Shown here in pieces: positions 6,492-15,778 of a DNA stretch of 59,772 nt. The position numbers and the translations under genes were made by a program. The stretch covers positions 1 to 59,772 of the forward strand of contig JAJKHS010000092.1 in assembly GCA_021154885.1 (NCBI GenBank), written 5' to 3'. The DNA is from Thermoanaerobaculum sp. (GTDB lineage Bacteria; Acidobacteriota; Thermoanaerobaculia; Multivoradales; UBA5704). The notes beneath the pieces are model-generated. The model was not told the DNA's origin. It did no database searches and saw nothing but the letters and a program-made list of their open reading frames with translations. How positions within the stretch are numbered: position 1 is the first letter of the stretch; each line of letters begins with the position of its first letter.

Positions 6492-8315
6492 TCAATGGCC
6501 GACGCTCACGCCGCGGCTGACGAACGAGGCCTGGGCGGCGACGTCGTCGCGCACACCCACCGACACCCGCTGGTCTCCCGGCCGCATCAGCAGGGTCACG
6601 GAGTAGACATAGGTCTTCTGTTGGGCCTTGGCCACGTCGGCCTTGGGGATGCTGATCGGCACCGGCGTCTGCTGCACCTCCGAGGTGGAGCCGGCGGAGT
6701 CGATGGCGGCGATGAACAGCCGCACCCTTGCGTCCTCCGTCAGCTCGCCGCGGGGCACCAGCACCAGCTTGCCGAGCGGGATGCGCACCATGACGGGAAC
6801 CAGGAAAAAGCCGTCGTCCCGCGGCCGGCCCTGTCCGAACTCGAGGCTGACGCCGAGCGGGTTGTCCTCGAACGGGAAGTTGAGGGCGGCGATGGTGCCG
6901 TCGCTCATCCGCGAATCGGTGCTCTTGTCGCGGTAGCCCTCGCGGTGGCGCAGCTTGAGGTCCTTGCGCTTCACCTTGACGTCGATCTTGTAATAGCGCC
7001 CGTCGCCGTAGTGGGTGGGCGCGTAGCCGAGGGAGTAGTAGCTGTTGAAGTCGCGGGCGATCTTGTCGAGGTAGGGCGCGATCACGTTGGCGTTGAGGAC
7101 CGCCACGCCACCCGTCTTCTCCGCCATGAACTGGAGCGGGCCCTGGAGATTGGCGAAGCGGATCGAGTCGATCAACTGGGCGGAGCCCGGGGCCGAGGGG
7201 CCCGGACCCTGGTTCTCGGCCGAGACCGAGTCGTAGGGACGCAGGCCGGCGGCGTCGATGGTGTAGAAGGTGATGCGGTTGGCGTTGGCCTGCGCCGCCA
7301 GCTCGGTGAAGCGCTTGGAGGTGTCGTACTCGAGCGTCGACACCATGCTCGAGCTCTGCTCGCCGTACTTGTTCTGCACGGCGTAGAAGACGTCCTGGCC
7401 GGCGATCATCTGCAGGCCGTCGCTGACGTAGACCACGGCCTTGCGCCCCGGCATGCCGGCGAGCGAGTCGACGATCTTCTTCAGCGCGTCGATCGAGAAC
7501 GACAGGTCGTTGTAGGTGGACTCGGCGTACGTGTGGGCGTAGCTCTCGGCCTCGGCCGCGCTCTGCGAGTCGTTGATCCGCTGCAGCGCGTCGCGGCGCT
7601 CGGAGTCGGCGTGGACCCCCTGGGCCGAGATCTTCTCCAGGTCGAGCATCGTCGAGGCGATGCGGCTCGGATCGGCGGTGAAGGTTTGCCGGATGTGAAG
7701 CTCGCGGTCGTAGGTGACCAGCATGATCTGGTCATCCTTGGCCAGCTTCTGCCCGATGAAGGCCCGCAGCTCGCGCATCACGCGGTTGCGGTTGAACGGC
7801 CGCAGGTTGTAATTGTCGATGTAGATCACCAGGCGCAGCCGCTGGTCCGAGGGCAGCCGCGCCAAGTCGAGCTCCTGGGGCGACGGCCGGGGGGGCGGCG
7901 GCGCGACCGAACCCGCCGGCGCCGGCGGAGCCGTCGCTCCCGGCACCGCGACTCCCGGGGCCGTGGCCTTGCCGTTGTCGACCGAGTAGAAGTTGGTGAC
8001 CTGGACGGGGCGGCCGTTCTCGAACAGCTCGAAATCGTCCTTGGTGAGCCCGCTCACCGGGTTGCCCTTCTTGTCGGTCACGTAGACGTCGACGTTGACG
8101 ACGCTGACGTTGACGATCTCGATAAAGCTCTGGTCCTGCGCCGGCTTGGCCGTCGCGGGCTTCGCGGGCACCGCCGGTTTGTCCGCCGCGGACTTCGCGG
8201 GCAGGGCGGCCGGTTTGTCCGCCTTCTGCGCCGCCGCCGCTCCCCGCCCGGAGGCGAGGCTCCCCAGGAGCAGGAGCAACCCATATGTCACGAAACGACT
8301 CTGTGTTGACTTCAT
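6492..8315 (-). CDS. VWFA-related Acidobacterial domain protein (TIGR03436), paralogue 1
   Basis: 607 residues from the ATG at 8315, which has the purine-rich AGGAAGAAGAGG just upstream; a GTG seven codons earlier is possible. A signal peptide covers residues ~1-29, followed by a Lys/Pro/Ala linker. The signature VVNVDVYVTDKKGNPVSGL then KDDFELFENG marks the N-terminal beta-domain, followed by a VWA-like domain (LRLVIYIDNYNLRPFNRN, then DQIMLVTYD) and the terminal YYSLGYAPTHYGDGRYYKID domain. The metal-binding DxSxS motif is DNYNL, so the MIDAS site is lost. This is the most diverged and last of five tandem paralogues and is probably secreted or periplasmic. The molecular role of the family is unknown; protein-protein interaction is inferred. 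Confidence 0.85.
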   Translation of the reverse strand: MKSTQSRFVTYGLLLLLGSLASGRGAAAAQKADKPAALPAKSAADKPAVPAKPATAKPAQDQSFIEIVNVSVVNVDVYVTDKKGNPVSGLTKDDFELFENGRPVQVTNFYSVDNGKATAPGVAVPGATAPPAPAGSVAPPPPRPSPQELDLARLPSDQRLRLVIYIDNYNLRPFNRNRVMRELRAFIGQKLAKDDQIMLVTYDRELHIRQTFTADPSRIASTMLDLEKISAQGVHADSERRDALQRINDSQSAAEAESYAHTYAESTYNDLSFSIDALKKIVDSLAGMPGRKAVVYVSDGLQMIAGQDVFYAVQNKYGEQSSSMVSTLEYDTSKRFTELAAQANANRITFYTIDAAGLRPYDSVSAENQGPGPSAPGSAQLIDSIRFANLQGPLQFMAEKTGGVAVLNANVIAPYLDKIARDFNSYYSLGYAPTHYGDGRYYKIDVKVKRKDLKLRHREGYRDKSTDSRMSDGTIAALNFPFEDNPLGVSLEFGQGRPRDDGFFLVPVMVRIPLGKLVLVPRGELTEDARVRLFIAAIDSAGSTSEVQQTPVPISIPKADVAKAQQKTYVYSVTLLMRPGDQRVSVGVRDDVAAQASFVSRGVSVGH

Positions 8316-8396
8316 AGACCTCTTCTTCCTGGACACCGTCCGCCAGGGATTATACGGGATGGCAGGGCCCTCACCACCCCGGCCTGAAGAACGGCC

Positions 8397-10064
8397 TCAC
8401 TTCGGCGGCGGCGCGACGTCCGTCTGAGCGGTGAGGATCTTGCCGCTCAGCGGGTCGAACACCGCCACGGTCAGATGGTGGACCATGCGCCGCAGCTTGA
8501 CCCTCGTTTCGTACTTGATGGCCGTGCCCGCCTTGGGCTGGGTCGCCGTCGTCACCGTGAACGGGATCACCGGCACCGGCGCCCGGGCGCCGGTGGCGTC
8601 CACGGCCGAGATCCGCAGCTCCAGCTCGGCGGTGTACTTGTTATTCACCGGCACGAAGGTGATGGCGTCGGTCGGGATCGCGAGGGCGAGCGGGACCTCC
8701 ATCTCCCGCCGGCCGGTGATCGCCGCCGTTCCCAGCTTCATCGGCAGCGGGACCGAGTCCGGAGCGTTGCCGAAGAGCATGGCGCTCTCCACCTGCATGG
8801 ACACCTCGCCCTTGCGCGACAGGTCGAGGAAATCCTCCCGCGCCCGCACCTTGAACCCGGGATGGGTGACGTCGACCTCCACCTTGTGGCGTTTGTCGTT
8901 CCCCTGCCAGGAGGGGGTGAAGCCCAGCCAGTAGTAGGAGCGGGTATCGGACTCCACGGTGTTCAGGGCGTCGCGGGAGAGCGCGTTGAGCAGCGCCCGG
9001 CCGCCCGTCTGCTGGGCCACCCACTGCAGGGAGGCCTCGTGCTCCTGCTCGCGGATGTTGAGCCCCGTGACCGACGGCACGGCCTGGGAGGCATCGGCGG
9101 ACGCACCGCTCTCCACCCCCGGCACGTCCAGCGGATAGATGGTGTAGCCGAGGCGGTTGGCGGTGTCCGCCAAGGGCCGGAAGATGTCGTCGCCGCGCGG
9201 GAGGTCACGGTCGAGGATCGGCCGGTTGGGGTTGTTCACCACGTAATCGGCGGGCGAGAACGGCCAGCCGCCGGCGAGGAGCAGCATGACCTTGCGCCCC
9301 GGCGGCGAGGCGAAGCCGCGCAGGGTGCTGGTCGCCGCGCTCACCACGCGCTCGGTCTGGGCTCCCAGGCGCTCGGCATACTCCACCTCTTCGATGTCGA
9401 GCCGCTGCGAGAAAGCCTGGCGGGTGTCGAAGGCCGGGCCGCCGCTGATCAGGCGCCGCGACGACTCGAAGCTGCGCAGCTCGGCGAACCGGGTGAGCCC
9501 CTGGGCCGGCTCGCCGATGGCCTTCTCGATGGCCATCCCGAGCTGCCGCACCGAATTCGACCAGCTCGACAGCATCTCGATGCTGCCGCCGTTGAAGGCC
9601 ACGATCGCCATGCGGTCGTCCGGCCCCAGCCGGGAGAGCTGGTCCTTGAGCGACCGCAGCACCTCGTCGCGGCGCGGTGCCAGCGAGAAGAAGTCGTCGA
9701 TGAACACCAGGTAGCTGGTGCCCACCGGGCTGCCCGGCGCCAGGCTCGGCAGACCCTTGATGGTGGACGCCGGGGACTCGGCGAGGGCGATGGCCGAGCC
9801 GCCCCGCACCTCGTTGAAGTATTCGATGGGGACGACCTTGCCGTCCACCTTGAGGCGGAAGTCGGCCGGTGTGAAGCCGGCCACGCGGTTGCCCTGCTTG
9901 TCCGTCACCACCACCTCGACATTGACCACCCGGACGTCGATCTGCTCGCCGAAAACGCTCTGCGGCGGCTGATTGGCCGGCGGCTGCTGGGCGACCGCGA
10001 TGGCGGGAGCGAGGGCGGCCAGCAGGATCGCGGCGGCGAGACCGCCCGAACGGAATTTTCTCAT
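8397..10064 (-). CDS. VWFA-related Acidobacterial domain protein (TIGR03436), paralogue 2
   Basis: 555 residues from the ATG at 10064, with GGAG eight bases upstream; an in-frame GTG lies six codons earlier. The signal peptide (residues ~6-26) is followed by IDVRVVNVEVVVTDKQGNRV and FTPADFRLKVDGK, then the VWA-like domain with TSYLVFIDDFFSLAPRRDEV. The MIDAS position reads DDFFS, missing the central Ser. PPGRKVMLLLAGGW and LGYTIYPLDVPG are shared with the other paralogues, as is the YYWLGFTPSWQGNDKRHKVE region. The C-terminal ~160 residues form a beta-rich domain ending in DPLSGKILTAQTDV. Secreted; unknown role; co-oriented with its four paralogues. Confidence 0.88.
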   Translation of the reverse strand: MRKFRSGGLAAAILLAALAPAIAVAQQPPANQPPQSVFGEQIDVRVVNVEVVVTDKQGNRVAGFTPADFRLKVDGKVVPIEYFNEVRGGSAIALAESPASTIKGLPSLAPGSPVGTSYLVFIDDFFSLAPRRDEVLRSLKDQLSRLGPDDRMAIVAFNGGSIEMLSSWSNSVRQLGMAIEKAIGEPAQGLTRFAELRSFESSRRLISGGPAFDTRQAFSQRLDIEEVEYAERLGAQTERVVSAATSTLRGFASPPGRKVMLLLAGGWPFSPADYVVNNPNRPILDRDLPRGDDIFRPLADTANRLGYTIYPLDVPGVESGASADASQAVPSVTGLNIREQEHEASLQWVAQQTGGRALLNALSRDALNTVESDTRSYYWLGFTPSWQGNDKRHKVEVDVTHPGFKVRAREDFLDLSRKGEVSMQVESAMLFGNAPDSVPLPMKLGTAAITGRREMEVPLALAIPTDAITFVPVNNKYTAELELRISAVDATGARAPVPVIPFTVTTATQPKAGTAIKYETRVKLRRMVHHLTVAVFDPLSGKILTAQTDVAPPPK

Positions 10065-10167
10065 GGGTTTGTCTCCACTCACGTGGGGGCGGCCGGCAAG
10101 GACGCCCCTGGTTCTCTCTTCAAGACGACAACAAACCCGGCCGCCTCTTCATTCTCTCTCTCCGTTC

Positions 10168-11757
10168 TCACATCGGGCGCTGGACGGCGATCTCGGACTG
10201 GCGGAGGACCTCGCCGTGGTCGCCGCCGAGGACGACGAGGAGCCGACGGGTGGACCGCTGCAGCTTGACCAGCGTCTCCCAATGCACGCTGCCGCCCGTC
10301 TCCGGCAGCGCGGCGACGTGAATCCGCACCGGCAGAGTCCGCCACCTGGCGCTCTCCGCTCCCCCCTCCAGGACGGCGATGGACACGTTGGCGGCCAGGT
10401 TCCAGCCGCCTTCGGCGGGCAGCGGCGTCAGGGCCGAGACCGGGATCTCCACCGTGAGCGGCATCTCGATCGTCAGCAGGCTGCTGCGGCGCGCGACGCC
10501 GGCGGTCACCGCCAGCGGCAGGGCCGTCGCGCCGCCGTACAGCAGTTGGCTCGCGGCCTGAGTCTGCGCCTCCTCCTCTCGCGACAGATCGGAGAAGCCG
10601 GTGCGCGACCGCACCGCGAGCCCGGCTCGCCGCACCTCCAGCCGGATCTGGTGGCGACGGCCGTCCGCCTTCCACTGCGGGGTGAAGCCGAGCCAGTAGT
10701 AGGAGCTGGTGTCGGCCGCCACCCGCGCGAAGGCGTCCAGCCGCGCCGAGTTGAGCACCGCCTTGCCCCCCGTCTCCCGAGCAATGACACCCAGCGCAGC
10801 GTGCACCCCCCGCTCGTAGCTGGAGGTGATGAAGCCTTGCTCCACGGGACCCGCGGCCCGGGCGTCGGCCGCCAGCGACTCCGGGTCCAGCCCCTGGACG
10901 TCGACCGCGTAGAGGGTATAGCCGAGGAGGTTCGCGGTGTCGAAGATGGGGGCGAACATCGTCTCGTCCTGGGGGAGGCCCGTGGCGCTGGGCGCGCCCC
11001 TGAGCCTCTGCGGCACGTCGGGCAGGCCCCAGCCGCCGTTGAGCAGGATCATGACCTTGCGCCCCGCCGGCGCGGGAGTGCCGCGCATCGCCGCCACCAC
11101 GGCCCTCACCCCGATCTCCGTCTGCAAGATCTGATCGACGAGCGCGGCCCCGCCGCTCTCGCCGGTCAGGGAGTCCCCCCCTTCCGCGCGCCGCTCGGCG
11201 AGCCTCGCGATGCCGGAGGACGGGCGCTCCTCCTCCACCGCGAAGGCTCGCGCCAGGGCCTTGCGGTCGGCCGTCCAGTCGCTCAGGCGCGCGAGCTGCC
11301 GGCCGTCGAAGGCCACGACGGCCATGCGGTCCTGGGGACCCAGCCGGCCCAGGTCGGCGGCCAGCCGGCGGAGCACCAGGTCGCGCGGTGCGCGGATCGA
11401 GAACTGATCGTCGACGAAGACGAGGTAGTTGGTGCCCACCTTCTCGCCGGGCCCCACCGGCGCCGCGGCAGCCGGCGCTTCCCCGCCGGCAACGGCCGCG
11501 GGCGCCACGGCCTCGCCGCCCTCGACCTCGGTGAAATAGTCGACGGGCACCTCGCGGCCGTCCACCAGCAGCCGGAAGTCCGCGGCTTTGAGCCCCCGCA
11601 CCCGCTCCCCCTTGCGGCCGGTGACCACCGCCTCGACGTTGACCACGCGGACATCGATCGACTCGCCGAAGGACTGGGGAGGCGGCGGAGACACGGCGGC
11701 GGCGAAAGCGGGAGCCGCGATCAGCAAGGCGAGACCAGCGAGACGGAGATACTGCAT
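10168..11757 (-). CDS. VWFA-related Acidobacterial domain protein (TIGR03436), paralogue 3
   Basis: 529 residues. I take the ATG at 11757, preceded by GAGGAGG on the minus strand and followed at once by a signal peptide (MQYLRLAGLALLIAAPAFAA); the open frame extends far upstream only because GC-rich antisense and out-of-frame stretches lack stops. The layout is the family one: IDVRVVNVEAVVTGRKGERV, ADFRLLVDGREVPVDYFTEV, VWA-like LVFVDDQFSIRAPRD (MIDAS DDQFS, degenerate), PAGRKVMILLNGGWG, LGYTLYAVDVQG, SSYYWLGFTPQWKADGRRHQ and a C-terminal beta domain. Secreted; unknown function. Confidence 0.88.
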   Translation of the reverse strand: MQYLRLAGLALLIAAPAFAAAVSPPPPQSFGESIDVRVVNVEAVVTGRKGERVRGLKAADFRLLVDGREVPVDYFTEVEGGEAVAPAAVAGGEAPAAAAPVGPGEKVGTNYLVFVDDQFSIRAPRDLVLRRLAADLGRLGPQDRMAVVAFDGRQLARLSDWTADRKALARAFAVEEERPSSGIARLAERRAEGGDSLTGESGGAALVDQILQTEIGVRAVVAAMRGTPAPAGRKVMILLNGGWGLPDVPQRLRGAPSATGLPQDETMFAPIFDTANLLGYTLYAVDVQGLDPESLAADARAAGPVEQGFITSSYERGVHAALGVIARETGGKAVLNSARLDAFARVAADTSSYYWLGFTPQWKADGRRHQIRLEVRRAGLAVRSRTGFSDLSREEEAQTQAASQLLYGGATALPLAVTAGVARRSSLLTIEMPLTVEIPVSALTPLPAEGGWNLAANVSIAVLEGGAESARWRTLPVRIHVAALPETGGSVHWETLVKLQRSTRRLLVVLGGDHGEVLRQSEIAVQRPM

Positions 11758-11924
11758 GGCGACCTCCTCCTCAGGTTTGTTGAGCTCCTGCACGCTGTTT
11801 TCCGGTCTCAGCAATAGAGATGCCAGGGGAAAGGCGGGGAGAGGACGGAGAAAACGTCCGGGAAAGAGGACGCTGTGTGGGATGAAAGGAGACTCTGCCG
11901 GATAGGCATTGCAGGTGTCGATCT

Positions 11925-13472
11925 TTACCTGGTCGCTTTCTTGTCCTTCCGTCCCCCCACCGCCGCCTCGCCCCAGAGCGCCTGGCCGCTCACCGGGTCC
12001 GGCACGGTGAAGACCAGCCGCTGACCGGCGTCGCGCAGGCGGACCACGGTCTGGAAGCGGGCGTAGGTGCCGGTCTTCGGCAGCGTCGTGACCACGACCT
12101 TGAGACGCGACGCCGGCAGGTCGGCCCGGCCCCCGTTCTCGTCCATGGCGGCGACGGCGAGGGGGACCTCCGCCAGATATCCCTTCCCCTGGGGCGTCAG
12201 CGCCAGGGCCTCCACCGGCACGCCGAGGGTCACCGGCACTTCGAAGTCGCGCCCCCGGCGCCGGGGCTCGCCGAGTTGGACGATGAGGCGACGCTCGTCC
12301 GCCGTGCCGCCGAAGAGCAGCACGCTCTCGGCCTTCATGGCCGTCTCCGTCCGTTTCGACAGATCGCTGAAGCCGCTGCGCGATCGCACCTTGAGCTCGG
12401 GCCGCCGCACCTCCACCAACACCTTGTGCCCCTGGTCGTCGGCCTTCCAGGTGGGAGTGAAGCCGAGCCAGTAGTAGGAGCCCGAGTCCGCCACCATGTC
12501 GCGAAAGGCTTCGTTGGCGGCCGAGATCATGACCCGCCCGCCGGTGGCCCGCGCCAGCTTGTCGAGGGCCGTGACCTCGCGGGCGTCCGACACCGAGGCG
12601 TCCACCGGATAGACCGTGTAGCCGAGGCGGTTGGCGGCGTCCACCATGGGGCCGTAGAGCTGCGGCGCCACGGACAGCGACCAGGCGCCGGAGAGGAGCA
12701 TCATGACCTTGCGTCCCGGCGGGGCTGCGAAGCCGCGCAGCGCCGCAGCGGCGGCCGCCGCCGTCCGGCCGAGCTGGGTGCGGGCCTCCGGGCTGACGCG
12801 GTGGGAAAGATCCTCGAGCGCCGCCTGGATCCGATCGCCTTCGAGCCCGGATTCCGCCACCGCGTCCACGTCCGAGCGGAGCGCCCGCTGCTGGGCGAGC
12901 GCCCGGTCGCCGTGCGCGGGCCGCTGCCGGGCCTGCTCCAGGGCCGCTTTCAGGGCCTGGACCTCTCCCGTCCAGCGGCTGAGGACGGCGATGCGGGAGC
13001 CGTCGAAGGCGAGGATCGCCATCCGGTCCGCGGGGCGCAGGAGGGCCAGGTCCCGCTCCAGCTTGTCCAGCACCGCGTTGCGCCGGTTGAAGAGGGAGAA
13101 GGAGTCGTCCACGTAGACCAGGTAGCTGCGCCCCACAGCCTCGCCCGCCGCCACCGGAACTGAAGGAGCCGCAGCCGATCCGGCCGGCTTGTCCGCCGTC
13201 ACCGAAGCCCCCTCCTCCACCTCCGCGAAGTACTCGACCGGCACCTCCCGGCCGTCCACCAGCAGCCGGAAGTCTCCCGCCGTCAGACCCCGCACCCGCT
13301 CGCCGGAGCCGCCGGTGACCACCGCCTCGACGTTGACCACTCGCACGTCGATCGTCTCGCCGGTGATCTGCACCAGATCGGGCTGCTTCTTGTCCTTGTC
13401 CTGGGCCGCAAGGGGGGAGAGCACCGTCATCGCCGTCATCGCCGCAACCGTCCATCGCATGCAGAGCCCCAT
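11925..13472 (-). CDS. VWFA-related Acidobacterial domain protein (TIGR03436), paralogue 4
   Basis: 515 residues from the ATG at 13472, immediately after AAGGAGGAGGT on the minus strand. The signal peptide covers ~1-23. This is the one paralogue with an intact DxSxS metal site: VYVDDSFSLFNRRN gives Asp122, Ser124, Ser126. The remaining blocks match its neighbours: IDVRVVNVEAVVTGGSGERV, DFRLLVDGREVPVEYFAEVE, PPGRKVMMLLSGAWS, LGYTVYPVDASV, GSYYWLGFTPTWKADDQGHK and SGFSDLSKR. It therefore may be the ancestral, metal-binding member of the block. Secreted; ligand unknown. Confidence 0.88.
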   Translation of the reverse strand: MGLCMRWTVAAMTAMTVLSPLAAQDKDKKQPDLVQITGETIDVRVVNVEAVVTGGSGERVRGLTAGDFRLLVDGREVPVEYFAEVEEGASVTADKPAGSAAAPSVPVAAGEAVGRSYLVYVDDSFSLFNRRNAVLDKLERDLALLRPADRMAILAFDGSRIAVLSRWTGEVQALKAALEQARQRPAHGDRALAQQRALRSDVDAVAESGLEGDRIQAALEDLSHRVSPEARTQLGRTAAAAAAALRGFAAPPGRKVMMLLSGAWSLSVAPQLYGPMVDAANRLGYTVYPVDASVSDAREVTALDKLARATGGRVMISAANEAFRDMVADSGSYYWLGFTPTWKADDQGHKVLVEVRRPELKVRSRSGFSDLSKRTETAMKAESVLLFGGTADERRLIVQLGEPRRRGRDFEVPVTLGVPVEALALTPQGKGYLAEVPLAVAAMDENGGRADLPASRLKVVVTTLPKTGTYARFQTVVRLRDAGQRLVFTVPDPVSGQALWGEAAVGGRKDKKATR

Positions 13473-13535
13473 ACCTCCTCCTTCAGGCCAGAAGATCTGA
13501 ACCCATGGATGATACGCGTCCTTTCGAGGAGGCGG

Positions 13536-15062
13536 CTACTTTCCCCGCACCAGGCTCACCTCGCCCCATACCGTCCCGCCGCTCGCCGGCTCGGGCGCGG
13601 TGAAGACCAGCCGCTGGCCGAGGTTCCGGAGGTGGACCACGGTCTGAAAGCGGACGTAGTTGCCGGCCTGGGGGAGCGTGGGGAGGGCGACCTTGAGACG
13701 GATACGCAGGTCGGAGCGTCCTCCCTGCTCGTCCATGGCGGCCAGGGCCAGGGGGACCTCCGCCAGGTAGCCCTTCCCCTGCGGCGTCAAGGCCAGGACC
13801 TCGAATGGCACGCCGAGGGTGACCGGCACGTCGAGCTCCCGGCCCTTCCGGTGGGGCGCCCCGAGCTTGACGAAGAGCCGCCGCTCCGGTGCCGCGCCGC
13901 CGAAGAGCAGCACGCCCTCGGTCTTGAGGGCGCTCTCGCTCTTCTTCGACAGGTCGGAGAAGCCGTGGCGCGATCGCACGCTGAGCCCCGGCCGCCGCAC
14001 CTCCACCGTCACCCGGTGGCTCTGGTCGTTGGCTTTCCAGGAAGGGGTGAAGCCGAGCCAGTAGTAGGTGCCTGTGTCCTGCACCACCTCGCGGAAGACG
14101 TGGTTGCCGAAGTCGGTTACCGCCCTCCCGCCGGTGAGCCGGGCCAGGACGTCGGCGGACTTGATCGCATAGATGTACGACTGCGCGGCGTCGACCGGGT
14201 AGACCGAGTAGCCGAGCCGGTTGGCGGCCCCCAGCAGGGGACCGTAGAATCGGGGGGCGGACTGGAGCGTCCAGGCCCCTGAGAGGAGCAGCATCACCTT
14301 GCGGCCCGGGGGAGCCTCGAAGGCCCGCAAGGCCGAGGCGGCGGCATCCGCCGCCTTGTGGGCGTCGGAGAAGGCATCCGGGCTGGCGGGACGGCTGTTG
14401 AGGGCCTCGAGCGCTGCCCTCACGATGCCGGGCCCCTCACCGTCCCCGTCGTCCAGAGTCGCCGCGGAGTCCTCGATCAGGGTCACCTCCGACTCGGGGG
14501 CCAACTGATGGACCTTGGCGACGAGGCCGCTCGTAGGGCGCTGCCGGGCGTGGTCGAGGGCCGCCGCGAGCGCCGGGACGTCGTTGGTCCAAGGGGACAG
14601 GACAGCGATATGGAGGCCGTCGAAGGCCAGCACGGCCATGCGGTCGGCGGGCCGGAGGAGGTTGAGGTCGAGCTTCACCTTCTTCAGCAGGTCGTCGCGT
14701 TGGGACTTGAGCGCGATGGTGTCGTCGATGAAGATGAGATAGTTCCTCCCCACCTCTTCTCCCTGTGCAACCGGTGCTCCGGCGCCCGAGGCGGTGACGG
14801 CGGCTCCCTCCGCCACCTCCGCGAAGTAGTCGACGGACACCTCCCGGCCGTCGACCAGGAGCCGGAAATCGCCGGCCGTCAACCCTCGGACCCGCTCTCC
14901 GTTGCGGCTGGTGACCACCGCCTCGACGTTGACCACCCGCACGTCGATCGACTCGCTGAAGACCTCAGGCTGAGGAGACGGGGGTGTCTGCTGGGCACCC
15001 AGGGACAGGGACAGACCCAGGGACAGCGCGGCCGCGGTTGCCATGGTCATGGAGAGATACAT
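13536..15062 (-). CDS. VWFA-related Acidobacterial domain protein (TIGR03436), paralogue 5
   Basis: 508 residues from the ATG at 15062, with GGAGGAGGAAGAGG directly upstream; a longer in-frame extension has no signal peptide and is rejected. The signal peptide is MYLSMTMATAAALSLGLSLS followed by LGAQQ. The domains follow the family order: IDVRVVNVEAVVTSRNGERV, DFRLLVDGREVSVDYFAEVA, NYLIFIDDTIALKSQRDDLL (MIDAS DDTIA, lost), PPGRKVMLLLSGAWT, LGYSVYPVDAAQ, TYYWLGFTPSWKANDQSHRV. It is closest to paralogue 4 along its C-terminal half. It is the first gene of the block, so the promoter for the group probably lies in 15063-15319. Secreted; unknown role. Confidence 0.88.
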   Translation of the reverse strand: MYLSMTMATAAALSLGLSLSLGAQQTPPSPQPEVFSESIDVRVVNVEAVVTSRNGERVRGLTAGDFRLLVDGREVSVDYFAEVAEGAAVTASGAGAPVAQGEEVGRNYLIFIDDTIALKSQRDDLLKKVKLDLNLLRPADRMAVLAFDGLHIAVLSPWTNDVPALAAALDHARQRPTSGLVAKVHQLAPESEVTLIEDSAATLDDGDGEGPGIVRAALEALNSRPASPDAFSDAHKAADAAASALRAFEAPPGRKVMLLLSGAWTLQSAPRFYGPLLGAANRLGYSVYPVDAAQSYIYAIKSADVLARLTGGRAVTDFGNHVFREVVQDTGTYYWLGFTPSWKANDQSHRVTVEVRRPGLSVRSRHGFSDLSKKSESALKTEGVLLFGGAAPERRLFVKLGAPHRKGRELDVPVTLGVPFEVLALTPQGKGYLAEVPLALAAMDEQGGRSDLRIRLKVALPTLPQAGNYVRFQTVVHLRNLGQRLVFTAPEPASGGTVWGEVSLVRGK

Positions 15063-15319
15063 TCCTCTTCCTCCTCCTTGAAAGAAACCATCCAAATTCG
15101 AGTGAGCTGTGGAAGAAGCAAAGGAGATGCCGGCCCCCCGCAGGCGGCAGGCACGACGGATCGACCCGCGGAGAGGACGCTGGGCTCCTTGCCTGAGGAC
15201 GAACCCCAAGCACGCCCGGCTTCGTAGTGAGCCGCAAGACGTGTCCACCGAGAGCAAACGATGCACACTCCGCGTTTGCGGCTCTCGTTGCGAGGCTTGC
15301 AGCAGAAAGGAGACTGGCG

Positions 15320-15778
15320 ATGACGTCCGATACCTCTGTTGCGGCGATCCTGGCGAACCTGGAGGCCCAGATCGCGGTGCACCGGCAGCAGAAGGAGCTT
15401 CACGCCGCCGAGCTCGAGACGCTGACCCAGAGTCTCGCGACGCTCCGGGCCGCCGCGGCCGTGGCCCAGGAGCTGGCGGACCGGCCGGGAATCGCGATCC
15501 AACCCCTGGCGGCTCCGGACCCCGACCCCGGTCGCAAGCCGCGGCTGAGCCGCATGGTGACGCTGGTGGTGGAGAGTTGGCCGGCCGGCCAGCCCTTCGG
15601 GATCTCAGGCATTACCGCCGAGATCCACCGCCGCTACAAGGACAGGCTGCGCAAACCGCCCGACCCGCGGATGGGCTCGGTGCACATGCGCCGGCTGCTC
15701 GCCGCCGGCAGGCTCGCCGCCGTGCGCGGCAGCCGGCCGCACCACGAAGCGTTGTATACCCGGCAGGCGCAGCCCTAG
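15320..15778 (+). CDS. Hypothetical coiled-coil protein with winged-helix-like C-terminus
   Basis: 152 residues from the ATG at 15320, preceded by AAAGGAG at about 15306-15312. Residues ~8-60 are a heptad-rich coiled coil (e.g. LHAAELETLTQSLATLRAAA). The C-terminal ~80 residues alternate short helices and charged turns (RMVTLVVESW, GISGITAEIHRRYKD, MGSVHMRRLLAAGRLAAVRG), which resembles a winged helix, with a final basic wing; this is a visual judgement. The stop codon TAG is contributed by the outer end of a 22-bp inverted repeat, so the original C-terminus may have been altered by an insertion. Unknown function; possibly DNA-associated. Confidence 0.65.
   Translation: MTSDTSVAAILANLEAQIAVHRQQKELHAAELETLTQSLATLRAAAAVAQELADRPGIAIQPLAAPDPDPGRKPRLSRMVTLVVESWPAGQPFGISGITAEIHRRYKDRLRKPPDPRMGSVHMRRLLAAGRLAAVRGSRPHHEALYTRQAQP

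Noticed and set aside
6249-8309. A 686-codon + strand frame opposite the first VWA gene
   Set aside because: Antisense shadow; the translation is low-complexity and lacks any fold signature, whereas the minus strand encodes a clear TIGR03436 protein.
10168-13455. A 1095-codon minus-strand frame fusing two VWA genes
   Set aside because: Only the part from the ATG at 11757 has a signal peptide, an SD and family resemblance; the upstream part is an out-of-frame shadow of paralogue 4.
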